Below are positions 27,137-36,707 of a stretch of DNA of 64,000 nt, one piece after another; positions within the stretch are counted from its first letter, which is position 1, and every line of letters starts with the position of its first letter. The DNA is taken from assembly GCA_049273695.1 (NCBI GenBank), contig JBASRE010000044.1, positions 1 through 64,000 of the forward strand, given 5' to 3'. Made by a program: the position numbers and the translations under genes. The notes under the pieces were generated by a model, which ran no database searches, was not told the DNA's origin, and saw only the letters and a program-made list of their open reading frames with translations. The DNA comes from UBA11740 sp049273695. Its GTDB lineage: Bacteria > Acidobacteriota > Blastocatellia > Pyrinomonadales > Pyrinomonadaceae.

Positions 27137-28612
27137 ATGATGTCTAACACATTCAAAACTCTGGCGAAGTGCCTCGTCATTTTGGTGCTGCTTGGCAACG
27201 CCGGCGAGCTACGATCTCAGACGCCGAGCAGGACAAATCTTTCAAGCCTGGATAAGAAACGCCTTGACCGTTTTGAGAAGCAGGTCGAAGAGCTCCGCAC
27301 TCACCTGAAAGTCCCCGGCATGTCTGCCGCCATAATCAAAAATCAAAAGGTGCTATGGGCGAAAGGGTTCGGTTTCGCAGATCTCGAAAAGCGAATCCCC
27401 GTCACCCCGGATACGCTCTTTCACCTGGCCTCGATAACCAAGACATTCGGGGCGATGGTGATCATGCAGCTTGTCGAGCAGGGGAAGCTTAGCCTCGATG
27501 AGCCGGTATCCCGTTACTCGCCCGATTTCAAGGACGATTCGGTCAAGATCAAACACCTTGTCACCCACACGGCAAGCGGGACGCCCGGCGAACGTTTCCA
27601 ATACGACGGGAATAATTATGACTACCTGACCACCGTCATCGAGAAGAAAACCGGCAAGGAGTTTGAACAGGTGGTCGTCGAAACGTTCCTTGATCCTTTG
27701 GAGATGACGAATAGCGTTCCTTATCACAACGTTGTGGTCGATGCGGACCAGTGGATGACGTCGCTGGGCAAGGAACGACTGGAGCGCTACAAGAAGAACC
27801 TCGAGACGTTCGCGCAACCTTATACATATTACGGCGCCGGAGAGATGATTCACACGTCCTATCCGGGAAGGCATTACAGGGGGGCCGCGGCAGGGTTGTT
27901 ATCGACCGTCCGGGACATGGCGAAGTACGACATCGCGATAGACCGGCACATGTTTATCAAGAAAGAGACGCAGGAAAAAGTCTGGACGCCGTTTATTTCG
28001 AATGCGGGCAAGCGACTCCCTTACGGGTTAGGATGGTTCGTCATGAATCATCACGGGGTCAAGCTCGTCTGGCATACCGGACACTGGGGCACCGGATTCA
28101 CGGCCTTCTACCTTAAGGTGCCGGAGAAAAATGTCTCGGTTATCATGCTCGCCAATAGCGAGTCACTTATCGACCATCAATATCAGATAGGTGAGGTGAT
28201 GGTCGATGACATCATTAATAATGTCTTCGCGTGCAGCTTCCTGGGCTTGTGGGGCCTTGCATACGACTGCGAAAAGAATTCTCAAACAGCCGTGACAAAG
28301 TGGATCGAGCAGCGCCGGGCGAGTGGGCGCATTGCCATCCGGGTGGACCCAATGATCCTCGAAACCTATGTCGGAGAATATCAATTCGAGACGCTGAACA
28401 ACCGGATCTTCATCATCACGCGGGAGGGTGACAAGCTATTCATGGGTAGTGCCACGGGCGCCAAAACGGAGCTGTTTGCCGAGTCAGAGTCGAGATTCTT
28501 TCTGAAGATCAGGCCGTACCGGTTGATATTCACCAAAGGTGTTGATGGGCAGACCGCTCAGCTGAAAATCGTCGAGGGCGACAGCACCTTCCTCTCGAAG
28601 AGGATCAAATAG
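27137..28612 (+). CDS. secreted serine hydrolase, beta-lactamase class C family (copy 1)
   Basis: An exported serine hydrolase of the class C beta-lactamase/PBP fold. Signal peptide (about residues 1-28). The catalytic SxxK is SITK in FHLASITKTFG, the second motif is likely Tyr in RFQYDGNNYDYL, and HTGHWGTG takes the place of KTG. The start ATG 27137 matches the start of the paralogue at 31267. Relative to that copy, about 37 residues are missing after NVFAC (here NVFACSFLGLWGLAYDCEK), an in-frame internal deletion outside the catalytic core. Substrate unknown. Confidence 0.87.
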   Translation: MMSNTFKTLAKCLVILVLLGNAGELRSQTPSRTNLSSLDKKRLDRFEKQVEELRTHLKVPGMSAAIIKNQKVLWAKGFGFADLEKRIPVTPDTLFHLASITKTFGAMVIMQLVEQGKLSLDEPVSRYSPDFKDDSVKIKHLVTHTASGTPGERFQYDGNNYDYLTTVIEKKTGKEFEQVVVETFLDPLEMTNSVPYHNVVVDADQWMTSLGKERLERYKKNLETFAQPYTYYGAGEMIHTSYPGRHYRGAAAGLLSTVRDMAKYDIAIDRHMFIKKETQEKVWTPFISNAGKRLPYGLGWFVMNHHGVKLVWHTGHWGTGFTAFYLKVPEKNVSVIMLANSESLIDHQYQIGEVMVDDIINNVFACSFLGLWGLAYDCEKNSQTAVTKWIEQRRASGRIAIRVDPMILETYVGEYQFETLNNRIFIITREGDKLFMGSATGAKTELFAESESRFFLKIRPYRLIFTKGVDGQTAQLKIVEGDSTFLSKRIK

Positions 28613-28764
28613 GCAATCTTCTTCGATAACCGGCTCAATCCTCTGCGTTCACATATCGCATTTGATCGATGCGAACAGTAAGCCAATCCGGCCCTACTTT
28701 CACCGGCAGCGCGCGATTTTTGCCACAAACCGGTTTATGGTGGTGTTTTCAATTTAGGATATAG

Positions 28765-29322
28765 ATGCGCGCAGGAGTTCAAACCATAATCGAATCCATT
28801 CGGGATGAATCTTCTTCGCAGGAGACCGGCCTGAGCTTTGATGAGGTTTTTACGCTTCATCACCGGGCGGTTTTCGCGACCGCCCGCGGCATTGTCCGTG
28901 ACACTACTTTGGCGGAGGAGATCACTCAGGAAGTTTTCCTGAAGCTCTATCGACATTTCGATTCCAAGCCGAATGGCGAGTTATTACGGCCGTGGTTGTT
29001 GCGCGTCACCTTGAACGAAGCCCGTAATACGCTGCGCGGTCAACATCGATCGACGGCCCGCGATACCACCTATCAAAAAAATACGGATCCGGCCGTGCTG
29101 CAAGTTGACTACGAACGGCGTCAGGAAGTGGAAACTGCACGCCGTGCGCTGGACAAGATCAAAGAGCCAATGCGCACTTGTTTGCTGTTGCGGCATCAGG
29201 GACTTTCCTATCGGGAAATAGCCCAGACCCTCTCGTTGAAAGAAAATTACGTAGGCAGTCTGGTTGCGAGGGGGCGCAAAGAGTTTGTGCGCTACTACCC
29301 CGGGATTGGAGTTAAGCGATGA
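28765..29322 (+). CDS. ECF-type RNA polymerase sigma factor
   Basis: Sigma-70 family factor of the extracytoplasmic type, 185 residues. Region 2 (about residues 22-90) has ARGIVRDTTLAEEITQEVFL and WLLRVTLNEARNTLR. Region 4 (about 125-180) has the helix-turn-helix LSYREIAQTLSLKENYVGSL. Its gene overlaps the anti-sigma gene by 4 bp (ATGA), so the pair is translationally coupled. It probably controls this operon and the downstream DUF4097 gene (inference). Confidence 0.93.
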   Translation: MRAGVQTIIESIRDESSSQETGLSFDEVFTLHHRAVFATARGIVRDTTLAEEITQEVFLKLYRHFDSKPNGELLRPWLLRVTLNEARNTLRGQHRSTARDTTYQKNTDPAVLQVDYERRQEVETARRALDKIKEPMRTCLLLRHQGLSYREIAQTLSLKENYVGSLVARGRKEFVRYYPGIGVKR

Positions 29323-30137
29323 GAAAGTGCATTGACGAAGGGACGCTCCAGGCATGGTTTGATGGCGAGCTGGAAGGGAACGCAACGGCGGATGTCGCGG
29401 CACATTTGCACAGTTGTATTCCCTGTGGCGAAGCGGCCCGGACGCTTGAAGTTGAAAACCTGATTCTGTCACAAGGGCTCTCGGCCGAGTTTGTTGAAGC
29501 AGTTCCAACTGAACGTCTACGCCAACGCGTCAAGTCTGTATGCGCTTCCGGATTGCCAGTCAAGAACGGGCCGACCATCAATGGTTCGTGGGTCAATGCC
29601 GTTCGCAATTTGTTGCCGTCGTTTCGAGCGGTGGCCTACGCTTCAATCGCCGCAGCAATTCTAATCGCCGGTATCTTTCTCGCCGTTAACCTGAGGAAAG
29701 AAAGATCAGCGCCGTCGGTTGAGAAAGTAAAACCGACAGAAGTCGTTGCTCCTAAACCTCAGACGATACCTGAGTCGCCGCGAGAGGCCGTTGCCAGTGG
29801 GCCGTCAAGAACGCCGGCGCTGCTGCGCCCAAAACCATCAAGAATGCGTCGGACTTCTGAACCTGACGCGATGTCATTGGCGTGGCAGGAGGACCAGTAT
29901 CGAAAAGCTTTTTCACAACTGAACGAAGCCATCAAAGCCCAAGCGCCGCTCAGGCCGTCACTTCGGTTTGAGTACGAATACAACCTTGCCATGATCGATA
30001 GCGCCATTAGTAGCACCCGCGAGATCGCCCATAAGAATCCGAAGGACCCCCTGGCTGCACAATCTATGCGGGCCGCCTACCAAAGCAAGATCGATTTGAT
30101 GAACCAGATCGCCCAGGCGCGGTTTCCTGAGCAATAG
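29319..30137 (+). CDS. zinc-finger anti-sigma factor, membrane anchored
   Basis: Probable anti-sigma factor for the adjacent ECF sigma. The 272 residues open with a zf-HC2 domain whose ligands are in HLHSCIPCGEAA (about residues 28-39). A single TM helix lies at about 108-128 (AYASIAAAILIAGIFLAVNL), then a Pro/Lys-rich periplasmic linker and a helical C-terminal domain (about 190-272). This topology fits release of sigma on an envelope signal. The next gene, encoding a secreted DUF4097 protein, lies 105 bp downstream. Confidence 0.9.
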   Translation: MRKCIDEGTLQAWFDGELEGNATADVAAHLHSCIPCGEAARTLEVENLILSQGLSAEFVEAVPTERLRQRVKSVCASGLPVKNGPTINGSWVNAVRNLLPSFRAVAYASIAAAILIAGIFLAVNLRKERSAPSVEKVKPTEVVAPKPQTIPESPREAVASGPSRTPALLRPKPSRMRRTSEPDAMSLAWQEDQYRKAFSQLNEAIKAQAPLRPSLRFEYEYNLAMIDSAISSTREIAHKNPKDPLAAQSMRAAYQSKIDLMNQIAQARFPEQ

Positions 30138-30242
30138 ATGCTGAACGGTCGCGCCCCGTATTTCAATTCGCTTGCCACAAAAAGTCCGGCGTTGGTGTTC
30201 TACTGTTAAGAAACCGACAACCGAATTCGAGAAGGAGATGAA

Positions 30243-31109
30243 ATGAAAAAGCCAGCTTTATTAATCGTCATGTTGTTAGTCACAGTGGTCACAATGGCCC
30301 GCAGTCAAGCTACCGTAGTACGAGACCACAATGCCATAGCGCCTGAGCTGGCAGCGTTCGAGCCGATTCAGAAACCGAAAGGTGACGAACTAACCGAAGA
30401 GTTTCATCAGTCTTATCCGCTGACTCTGACGGGTCGCGTAAGCATTGCGAATATTAACGGCGACGTTCACATCAGCGCCTGGGATCGTAATGAAGTGAAA
30501 ATCGACGCCGTTAAGCGCGCTTACAGCCGTGAACGGCTCAGCGAAGCTACTATCGATGTCACCAACACCGCCGACAGTCTCAGTATTAGGACCAAGTACC
30601 CAGAGCGAAATCAGACTTTCGATGGACGCACTTGGAGTCGGGAAAACAACCCGGCCAGCATTGAGTACACGCTGACCATTCCGCGCGGAGCACGCATCGA
30701 CGGCGTCGAGCTTGTTAACGGATCGCTTGACATCGAAGGAGTTCACGGCGATGTGCGTGCGTCACTGGTCAACGGAAGGGTGAAAGCCAATGATCTGTCC
30801 GGTGAAGTAAGCCTTTCATCTGTTAATGGCGCCATCGAAGTTAACGCGGCGGGACTGGCCGCATCCAAGGACGTTAATCTGAATGCGGTGAACGGTTCGA
30901 TTGTTTTGAGTGTGCCATCGGGTGCGAGTGCGCAAGTGAGGGCGAGTACCGTGCATGGTCAGATTAGCAATGACTTCGGACTAACTGTTGAAGAAGGCCA
31001 ACATGTCGGCCGGAATCTTTCGGGGCAAATTGGCTCAGGCGGACCGCGTATTCGATTGAACAACGTTAACGGTTCGATCTCCATCAAGCGGGGAGGACTA
31101 GCGTTCTAA
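30243..31109 (+). CDS. secreted DUF4097 (adhesin-like) beta-helix protein
   Basis: An exported 288-residue protein with a signal peptide (residues 1-21) and a DUF4097-type beta-solenoid. Repeating strands such as GRVSIANINGDVHISAWDR, GSLDIEGVHGDVRASLVNG, RVKANDLSGEVSLSSVNGA and NAVNGSIVLSVPSG (about residues 65-285) are characteristic. AAGGAGATG lies before ATG 30243. Families like this often follow ECF sigma/anti-sigma pairs, as here, and may be their output or sensor. The exact function is unknown. Confidence 0.88.
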   Translation: MKKPALLIVMLLVTVVTMARSQATVVRDHNAIAPELAAFEPIQKPKGDELTEEFHQSYPLTLTGRVSIANINGDVHISAWDRNEVKIDAVKRAYSRERLSEATIDVTNTADSLSIRTKYPERNQTFDGRTWSRENNPASIEYTLTIPRGARIDGVELVNGSLDIEGVHGDVRASLVNGRVKANDLSGEVSLSSVNGAIEVNAAGLAASKDVNLNAVNGSIVLSVPSGASAQVRASTVHGQISNDFGLTVEEGQHVGRNLSGQIGSGGPRIRLNNVNGSISIKRGGLAF

Positions 31110-31266
31110 AAGATGGCGGTGCGGATAAGGTCCACACTGTTTCGGAAGATCAAGGGGTAAGTCACGGAAATCAAACTGCCTGGTCACGGGACTACTGTAC
31201 TCACATTGACGAACGCGTCTCAGTTTCCGGGCAGAGGCGGGCCGAAAACCGCCAACGAGAGAAATA

Positions 31267-32829
31267 ATGAGGTCTAACACCCTCAGAACTCTGACGACGA
31301 GCCTCGTCACTTTGGTGCTGCTTGTCAACGCGGTCGCGCTGCGATCTCAGGCGGCGGGCAGCGAGAATATTTCAAGCCTGGACAAGAAACGCCTTGACCG
31401 TTTTGAGAAACAGGTCGAAGAGCTCCGCACACTTCTGAAAATCCCCGGCATGTCTGCCGCCATTATCAAGAATCAAAAGGTGCTCTGGGCCAAAGGGTTC
31501 GGTTTCGCAGATCTCGAAAGGCGAATCCCTGCGACGCCGGACACGCTTTATCACCTGGCTTCGATAACCAAGACATTTGGAGCGACGCTGATCATGCAGC
31601 TTGTCGAGCAGGGGAAACTGAGCCTCGATGAGCCGATGTCCCGTTACTCAAGCGATTTCAAGGATGATTCAGTAAAGATTAAGCACATTATCAGTCACAC
31701 TTCACAGGGAACGCCTGGAGAACGCTACCAATACAGCGGGAATCGCTACGACTATTTGACGGCAGTTATTGAAAAGAAGTTTGGTAAGCCATTCCTCAAT
31801 GTCACAGTTGAGACCTTCTTCGACCCCCTGGGAATGTCGAGCAGCGTTCCGTATCACAATGTTGTGGTCGACACCGATAAGTGGGTTGCTTCGCTGGGGA
31901 AAGATCACCTCGATCGCTACCATAAAAACTTAACCAGGTTGTCGCAGCCGTACACATTTTACGGCAATGGCGAAATCATTCCTGACGACTATCCCGCCAG
32001 AGGTTTTATCGGCGCCGCGGCAGGGTATCTATCAACCGTGCTGGATATGGCGAAATACGATGCCGCGATTGATCGCCACGTGTTTTTGAAAAAGGAGACG
32101 CAGAAAAAAGCCTGGACAGCTTTCACCTCGAACAGCGGTCAGCGACTCCCATACGGTTTGGGTTGGTACGTTACGGACTATCAGGGAATCAAGCTGACCT
32201 GGCATACCGGACACTGGGGCACTGGATTCACTGCGTTCTATCTCAAAGTGCCGGAGAAAAATGTCACCCTGGTTATGCTTGCCAACAGCGAGGCACTTAT
32301 CGATCACCTATATCAACGGGGCGAGGACATTACAGATAACGTTTTCGCGTGCAACTTCCTCAGACTGTTTGTACTTGAGGATGTGCAGGGGCGCCGCTTG
32401 CCTGACCCCGGTTGGACACAAGGCACAAAGGAGTTCTTAAGTGAAATAGCTCGCTTGAGTACAAAGTCAAAAGGTTATGCATACGACTGCGAGAAGAACT
32501 CTCAAACAGCCGTGACGAAATGGATCGAGCAGCGCCGGGCGAGTGCGCGCACCGTCGTCCCTGTGGATCCAGGGATTCTCGAAACCTATGTCGGCCAATA
32601 CCAATTCGAGACGCTGAACAATCGGCTCTACACCTTCACCCGGGAAGGGGACAAGCTATTCTTCAGCGAAGCCGCCGGTTCCAAGACGGAGCTTCTAGCC
32701 GACTCGGAGTCGACATTCTTCCTGAAAACCAGGCCGTATCAATTCATATTCACCAAAAGTGAAGGGCAGCCCGCTCAACTGAAAATCGTCCAGGGCCAGG
32801 CCACGTTCCTCTCGAAGAGGATTAAATAA
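31267..32829 (+). CDS. secreted serine hydrolase, beta-lactamase class C family (copy 2)
   Basis: A paralogue of the gene at 27137, very similar along its length including the signal peptide and about 15 bp upstream of the start (ACGAGAGAAAT). The 520 residues include SITK (YHLASITKTFG) and HTGHWGTG. Unlike copy 1 it keeps a segment after NVFACNFLRLF (VLEDVQGRRLPDPGWTQG...), so it represents the ancestral length. It ends just before a dapF-like fossil. Function is unknown; peptidase, esterase or lactamase activity are all possible for this fold. Confidence 0.87.
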   Translation: MRSNTLRTLTTSLVTLVLLVNAVALRSQAAGSENISSLDKKRLDRFEKQVEELRTLLKIPGMSAAIIKNQKVLWAKGFGFADLERRIPATPDTLYHLASITKTFGATLIMQLVEQGKLSLDEPMSRYSSDFKDDSVKIKHIISHTSQGTPGERYQYSGNRYDYLTAVIEKKFGKPFLNVTVETFFDPLGMSSSVPYHNVVVDTDKWVASLGKDHLDRYHKNLTRLSQPYTFYGNGEIIPDDYPARGFIGAAAGYLSTVLDMAKYDAAIDRHVFLKKETQKKAWTAFTSNSGQRLPYGLGWYVTDYQGIKLTWHTGHWGTGFTAFYLKVPEKNVTLVMLANSEALIDHLYQRGEDITDNVFACNFLRLFVLEDVQGRRLPDPGWTQGTKEFLSEIARLSTKSKGYAYDCEKNSQTAVTKWIEQRRASARTVVPVDPGILETYVGQYQFETLNNRLYTFTREGDKLFFSEAAGSKTELLADSESTFFLKTRPYQFIFTKSEGQPAQLKIVQGQATFLSKRIK

Positions 32830-32899
32830 GAATTTTGTTCGCGAATCGCCTCAGACGTTTGCCGGCAACATTCGTCCGATAGATCGCGACGTGGTCAGC

Positions 32900-32947
32900 G
32901 AGCTCGTGCTGACTGGGCCCGCCGAGGTCATTTATCGGGGAGAGTGG
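32900..32947 (+). pseudogene. fossil of a dapF C-terminus (first)
   Basis: The frame reads ELVLTGPAEVIYRGEW, against EVVLTGRAEVIYNGEW at the end of the intact dapF (13 of 16 identical). The upstream sequence of a full dapF is absent. It lies 70 bp after serine hydrolase copy 2. Confidence 0.7.
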
Positions 32948-33096
32948 TGGGCAGTGAACGCGCCATCGCGGTGCCCGCTCGATTCTGCCTCGCTCTCACA
33001 GCGCAACTTAGCGGCCGATTTCGTCATCGTAGGCCGTAGAGCACTTGGCGCCATCGTGCTGCGATCCCAGGTCACACCAACCGCAGGAGGCTAAAC

Positions 33097-34320
33097 ATGC
33101 TAATTGCTAAGCGCCTTTCAAGCGCTTTCATACTGGCGACGGTATGTTGCCTGTTGAACTCCCTAATTGCGGCCCAAGGTGTTGGCGAAACGGGAAAGAA
33201 GCCGCAAGAGTTCGGTGCTACCCTCAAGCGATTCCAGCGCAACACATCTGCAGTTACAGACAAATCTCAGAGCGCCGAGCCCCTGAAAGAATCGGACGGC
33301 GTGGTCTCAATGAACACATTGCTGACCCTGCTCGACGTTACCGTCACTGATGCGAGTGGCTCTCGTTTCATCACCGGCCTGAAGAAGGAAGACTTCCTGG
33401 TGCTGGAAGACGGAAAGGTACAGGAGATTGACACGCTAACCATGGGCGAGGGCACCGGGAAAATGCCGCGTTCGATTGTCCTGATAATCGACTGGAGCGG
33501 GAGCTTGCTGCCCTACCTTGACGAAAGCGTTACCGCTGCCAAGAACCTTGTGGATCAACTTGCTCCTTCTGACGAGATGGCGATCGTAACTGATGACGTT
33601 AAACTGGCGGCTGGCTTCACCGGAGATAAGAAGTTGCTCAAATCAACTCTGGACGGGCTCAGAGAGTCTGCAAGGAGAGGTTGGCGCGGGAAAAGCCTTC
33701 AGTTCAGCGCGCTTTTCGCCACACTCACAGATTTGATTGATGTGGAGAAGAAGCGGCCCGTCATCATCTTCCAGACTGATGGTGATGAGGCGCAAAATCT
33801 GCAAGATCCGCCGCGTGCCCCGTCGACCGCGCCCGGCATTTACTACCTGTCTGACATTCATGCTCAAGTACAGAAGTCTCGCGTCAAGATCTACACCCTG
33901 ATTCCGGGAGAGAAACTCCTGGGATCATCGCAAAGCGAACTGTTAGAAAAAGGGCGGAGATTAATTAAAGGCTATGGGAACGCATACCAGGAATACTCTA
34001 AGCCCTATGAGCGAGATATTGGGAAGCGCCATGTCCCGGATGAAGTCGTCTTGCTTATCGCCGAGGGCCACGTACGGGGGCAAGAAGCAGTCTCTCGGGT
34101 CGCCGCACTCGCCGGTGGTTGGACTTCATTCTTTGAGACTCCGGAGCAGGTTAGACAAGTTTATAGGCGGATCCTGTCCGACATGAATCATCAGTACCTT
34201 ATTAGCTACTACCCCACGAACCGGGAGCGGGACGGAAAACTTCGGAAAGTGCGAGTCGAGGTGCGTAACCACCCGGAATACATCGTCCAGGGGCGCGAGA
34301 GTTACTATGCTCTTCCGTAA
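33097..34320 (+). CDS. secreted VWFA-related domain protein
   Basis: An exported protein of the VWFA-related family common in acidobacteria. The 407 residues start with a signal peptide (about 1-25). A conserved N-terminal strand region (LLDVTVTDASGSRFITGL) leads to EDFLVLEDGKVQEI, and the von Willebrand A domain carries the metal site DWSGS (about residues 132-136). AGGAGG lies 6 bp before ATG 33097. A role in envelope protein interaction is likely but unproven. Confidence 0.9.
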   Translation: MLIAKRLSSAFILATVCCLLNSLIAAQGVGETGKKPQEFGATLKRFQRNTSAVTDKSQSAEPLKESDGVVSMNTLLTLLDVTVTDASGSRFITGLKKEDFLVLEDGKVQEIDTLTMGEGTGKMPRSIVLIIDWSGSLLPYLDESVTAAKNLVDQLAPSDEMAIVTDDVKLAAGFTGDKKLLKSTLDGLRESARRGWRGKSLQFSALFATLTDLIDVEKKRPVIIFQTDGDEAQNLQDPPRAPSTAPGIYYLSDIHAQVQKSRVKIYTLIPGEKLLGSSQSELLEKGRRLIKGYGNAYQEYSKPYERDIGKRHVPDEVVLLIAEGHVRGQEAVSRVAALAGGWTSFFETPEQVRQVYRRILSDMNHQYLISYYPTNRERDGKLRKVRVEVRNHPEYIVQGRESYYALP

Positions 34321-34510
34321 GCTCAACCTTTCACGCTCTGCTCCCGTTAAGAACCCGTTGGATAGCATTCTGTTAGCGAAGACCGGCAACAAAACTAAAG
34401 TCTGCGCAGTCATGGCGGTCCGGGCATGCTTGTTCGTTTCCTGCCGCCAACGGCCAAGACTCCTTGCCCGCTGAGCGCTTTAATCTGCGAGTCGTTGCCA
34501 GCCGGTTAAC

Positions 34511-34561
34511 GAACCGCATGAACTGGTTTACAATGGCGACTGGCTCGGGCCGACAACCTAG
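34511..34561 (+). pseudogene. fossil of a dapF C-terminus (second)
   Basis: The frame reads EPHELVYNGDWLGPTT and then stops, against AEVIYNGEWLGR at the dapF end, with only conservative changes in the core ELVYNGDWLG. The rest of the 34321-34590 gap has no gene. Confidence 0.55.
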
Positions 34562-34590
34562 CCTCGCTGATTTATCGAGGATTCCTTCTC

Positions 34591-36012
34591 TTGCCACATC
34601 TGACTTTTCCCCTCAATTTCTCTCGACTGATGATTGTCGTCTGCGCGCTGGCCTGCGGCGGCGGATTGTTAGGCTGCGGTGGCAGAGCTGCCGTGGAAGT
34701 TAAAGCCGATCCGGTCGTTGAAAAGCCAAAGCCTCCAAGTGCAGTCCCCATGTGGTTGGGCAACGCCGAGCGAAACTTCTACGGCACCGGTCCGTGGAAA
34801 GATGGCGAGCTAACAGTCATCTGGGAAGTTGAAACCGGCTTCATCTCCGGCCGTCTGCACAAAGACCCCTGGGGTGGCACTTCGTGGCCCGGTCAACCCT
34901 CGATCAAAGATAATCGCGTTTACTTTCCTTCCGCCGACGGCAACGTTTACTGCCTGGACAAAGATGACGGCAGCGTCATCTGGAAGTTCAAAGGCAAAGA
35001 CAGCTTCAAAGCGACGCCGGCAATTTTCGGCGACAAAATCATTGCCAGCGGTTTGGATCACAGTATCTATTGCATCAGCGCGAACGACGGCACGTTGATC
35101 TGGGAATACAAGACTGGATTCGAAATCGATGGCTCGACGGTGCTGGACGGCGATCGGCTTTACTTCGGCGCCGAAGATCGAAACTTCTATTGTCTGAATT
35201 TCACGGACGGTTCACTCATCTACAAAGTGCCGGTCGGCTCGGTCGAAGGCAACATCACGATGAAAGAGGGTCGCGCTTACTTCAGCACAGAACAGGGCGA
35301 TCTCTACTGCGTCGATCCGGCCGACGGACGAACGATTTGGAAGACGAGGATTGGCGCCGATTCCGATTCCACGCCGGCCGTCGTTAACGGATTGGTTTAC
35401 ACCGCGGCTGAAGACGGTGTGGTACGCGCGTACAAACAGGGCACGGGCGAACTGGTTTGGCAGTACGTGACCGAAGGCGGCCGCGTCGGCCACGCCAGCG
35501 AGAGAAACGGAATTTGGGCGAGCCCGATCTACTACAAAGACCGCATCTACATTGGTGCGGGCAATCACTATCTCTATTCCCTGACCGCCGACAAAGGCGA
35601 ACTGGTCTGGAAATACAAAGCACGCGCCAGCATCTGGGGCACTTCGCCGGTGGTCGAAGGCCGCGTCATCTTCGGCGATAAAGCCGGCTGGATGCACATG
35701 GTGGATGCGGACAACGGTGAGCTGATTTCCGAATTAAAGATTGGCGACAACATCAACTCTACGCCGGCGATCCTCGATGGCCGCATCTACATCGGCGCGT
35801 TCAATGGGAAGCTGCATTGTTTGGGAATGGAAGAGCCGCAGAAGTCAGACGTCAGAGATCAGACATCAGAGGGCAGCAATCAGAAGTCGGAGGTCAGTCA
35901 TCAGACATCAGAGATCAGACGTCGAAAGTCAGCGGTCAGACGTCAGAAGTCAGAGATCAGAAGTCAGACGCCAGAAGTTAATCTAATCGCCCCTAGCCCG
36001 ACTCCCTTTTGA
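34591..36012 (+). CDS. PQQ-type beta-propeller lipoprotein with repeat-derived C-terminal tail
   Basis: An exported beta-propeller of the PQQ/BamB type. The N-terminus has a lipoprotein signal with Cys in the lipobox (GGLLGCGG), so it is probably anchored in the outer membrane. Repeats such as VYCLDKDDGSVIWKFKG, IYCISANDGTLIWEYK, YCVDPADGRTIWKTR and LYSLTADKGELVWKYK run over about residues 60-415. The fold ends near GKLHCLGMEE; the last 60 residues are translated from a TCAGA/AGTCAG direct-repeat array and look unnatural. The start may be M1 or M14 (34630). Confidence 0.85.
   Translation: MPHLTFPLNFSRLMIVVCALACGGGLLGCGGRAAVEVKADPVVEKPKPPSAVPMWLGNAERNFYGTGPWKDGELTVIWEVETGFISGRLHKDPWGGTSWPGQPSIKDNRVYFPSADGNVYCLDKDDGSVIWKFKGKDSFKATPAIFGDKIIASGLDHSIYCISANDGTLIWEYKTGFEIDGSTVLDGDRLYFGAEDRNFYCLNFTDGSLIYKVPVGSVEGNITMKEGRAYFSTEQGDLYCVDPADGRTIWKTRIGADSDSTPAVVNGLVYTAAEDGVVRAYKQGTGELVWQYVTEGGRVGHASERNGIWASPIYYKDRIYIGAGNHYLYSLTADKGELVWKYKARASIWGTSPVVEGRVIFGDKAGWMHMVDADNGELISELKIGDNINSTPAILDGRIYIGAFNGKLHCLGMEEPQKSDVRDQTSEGSNQKSEVSHQTSEIRRRKSAVRRQKSEIRSQTPEVNLIAPSPTPF
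35845..35985 (+). repeat. TCAGA/AGTCAGA direct-repeat array
   Basis: More than a dozen degenerate copies of AGTCAGA, ATCAGACATCAGA and related units, read as the C-terminal tail of the PQQ protein. Just after the gene, TGATGTCTGATATCTGACC (36017-36035) is an inverted copy. Confidence 0.75.
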
Positions 36013-36045
36013 TTGCTGATGTCTGATATCTGACCTCTGTTCTTT

Positions 36046-36669
36046 ATGCTGCTTATCATCGACAACACCATCGAAGGCGTCGGCTCCAGCCCGCGTGAGA
36101 TTCGTTCGGCGCTCGAACGGATTGAACCGGGAGTTCGCATCGTTACTGAGCGCTTCGAAAAAATTTCGCCCGAGCACGTTAAAGTCCTGAACCCTTCCCA
36201 CATCTTCCTCAGCGGACAAAGCCACCCGTGGGATCGATACAAACCGTCAGAACTCGCGGGAGTATTTCACGTAATTCACCACGCGCCGCAACCGATTCTC
36301 GGCGTATGCGGCGGTCAACAACAAATCGCGCTCGCGTACGGCGCGCGCGTCGATTTAATCGAACGCATCGGGCCCGGTGAAGGTTACGAAGGCGCTTTGC
36401 GTGAACGCGGTTATTGTTCAGTTGATCTGCAAACGTCTAATGGAATCTTCGGAGGGTTACCCGAAACAATTACCGTCTGGGAATCACATTGTGATGAAGT
36501 GAAGAATCTCCCGCCGGATTTTGTGCAGACCGCCACGAACGAAACTTCATGCATTCAAGCGATGCAACACACCTCGCGACCACTCTTCGGTGTGCAGTTC
36601 CATCCCGAACTCTTCGATGAAGAGCATCCGCACGGTCGAACTATCCTGGAAAATTTTCTGAAGCTGTGA
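36046..36669 (+). CDS. class I glutamine amidotransferase
   Basis: A glutaminase domain of the class I (Cys-His-Glu) type, 207 residues, like the GATase subunits of anthranilate or GMP synthases. The nucleophile Cys is in LGVCGGQQQIAL (about residue 87) and the His-Glu pair in GVQFHPELFDEEHP (about 186-188), so the triad is complete. No partner synthase domain lies nearby, so its nitrogen acceptor is unknown. Confidence 0.88.
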   Translation: MLLIIDNTIEGVGSSPREIRSALERIEPGVRIVTERFEKISPEHVKVLNPSHIFLSGQSHPWDRYKPSELAGVFHVIHHAPQPILGVCGGQQQIALAYGARVDLIERIGPGEGYEGALRERGYCSVDLQTSNGIFGGLPETITVWESHCDEVKNLPPDFVQTATNETSCIQAMQHTSRPLFGVQFHPELFDEEHPHGRTILENFLKL

Positions 36670-36707
36670 AGTGGCACAGACTTTAGTCTGTGTTATTCCG
36701 CGCGCAT

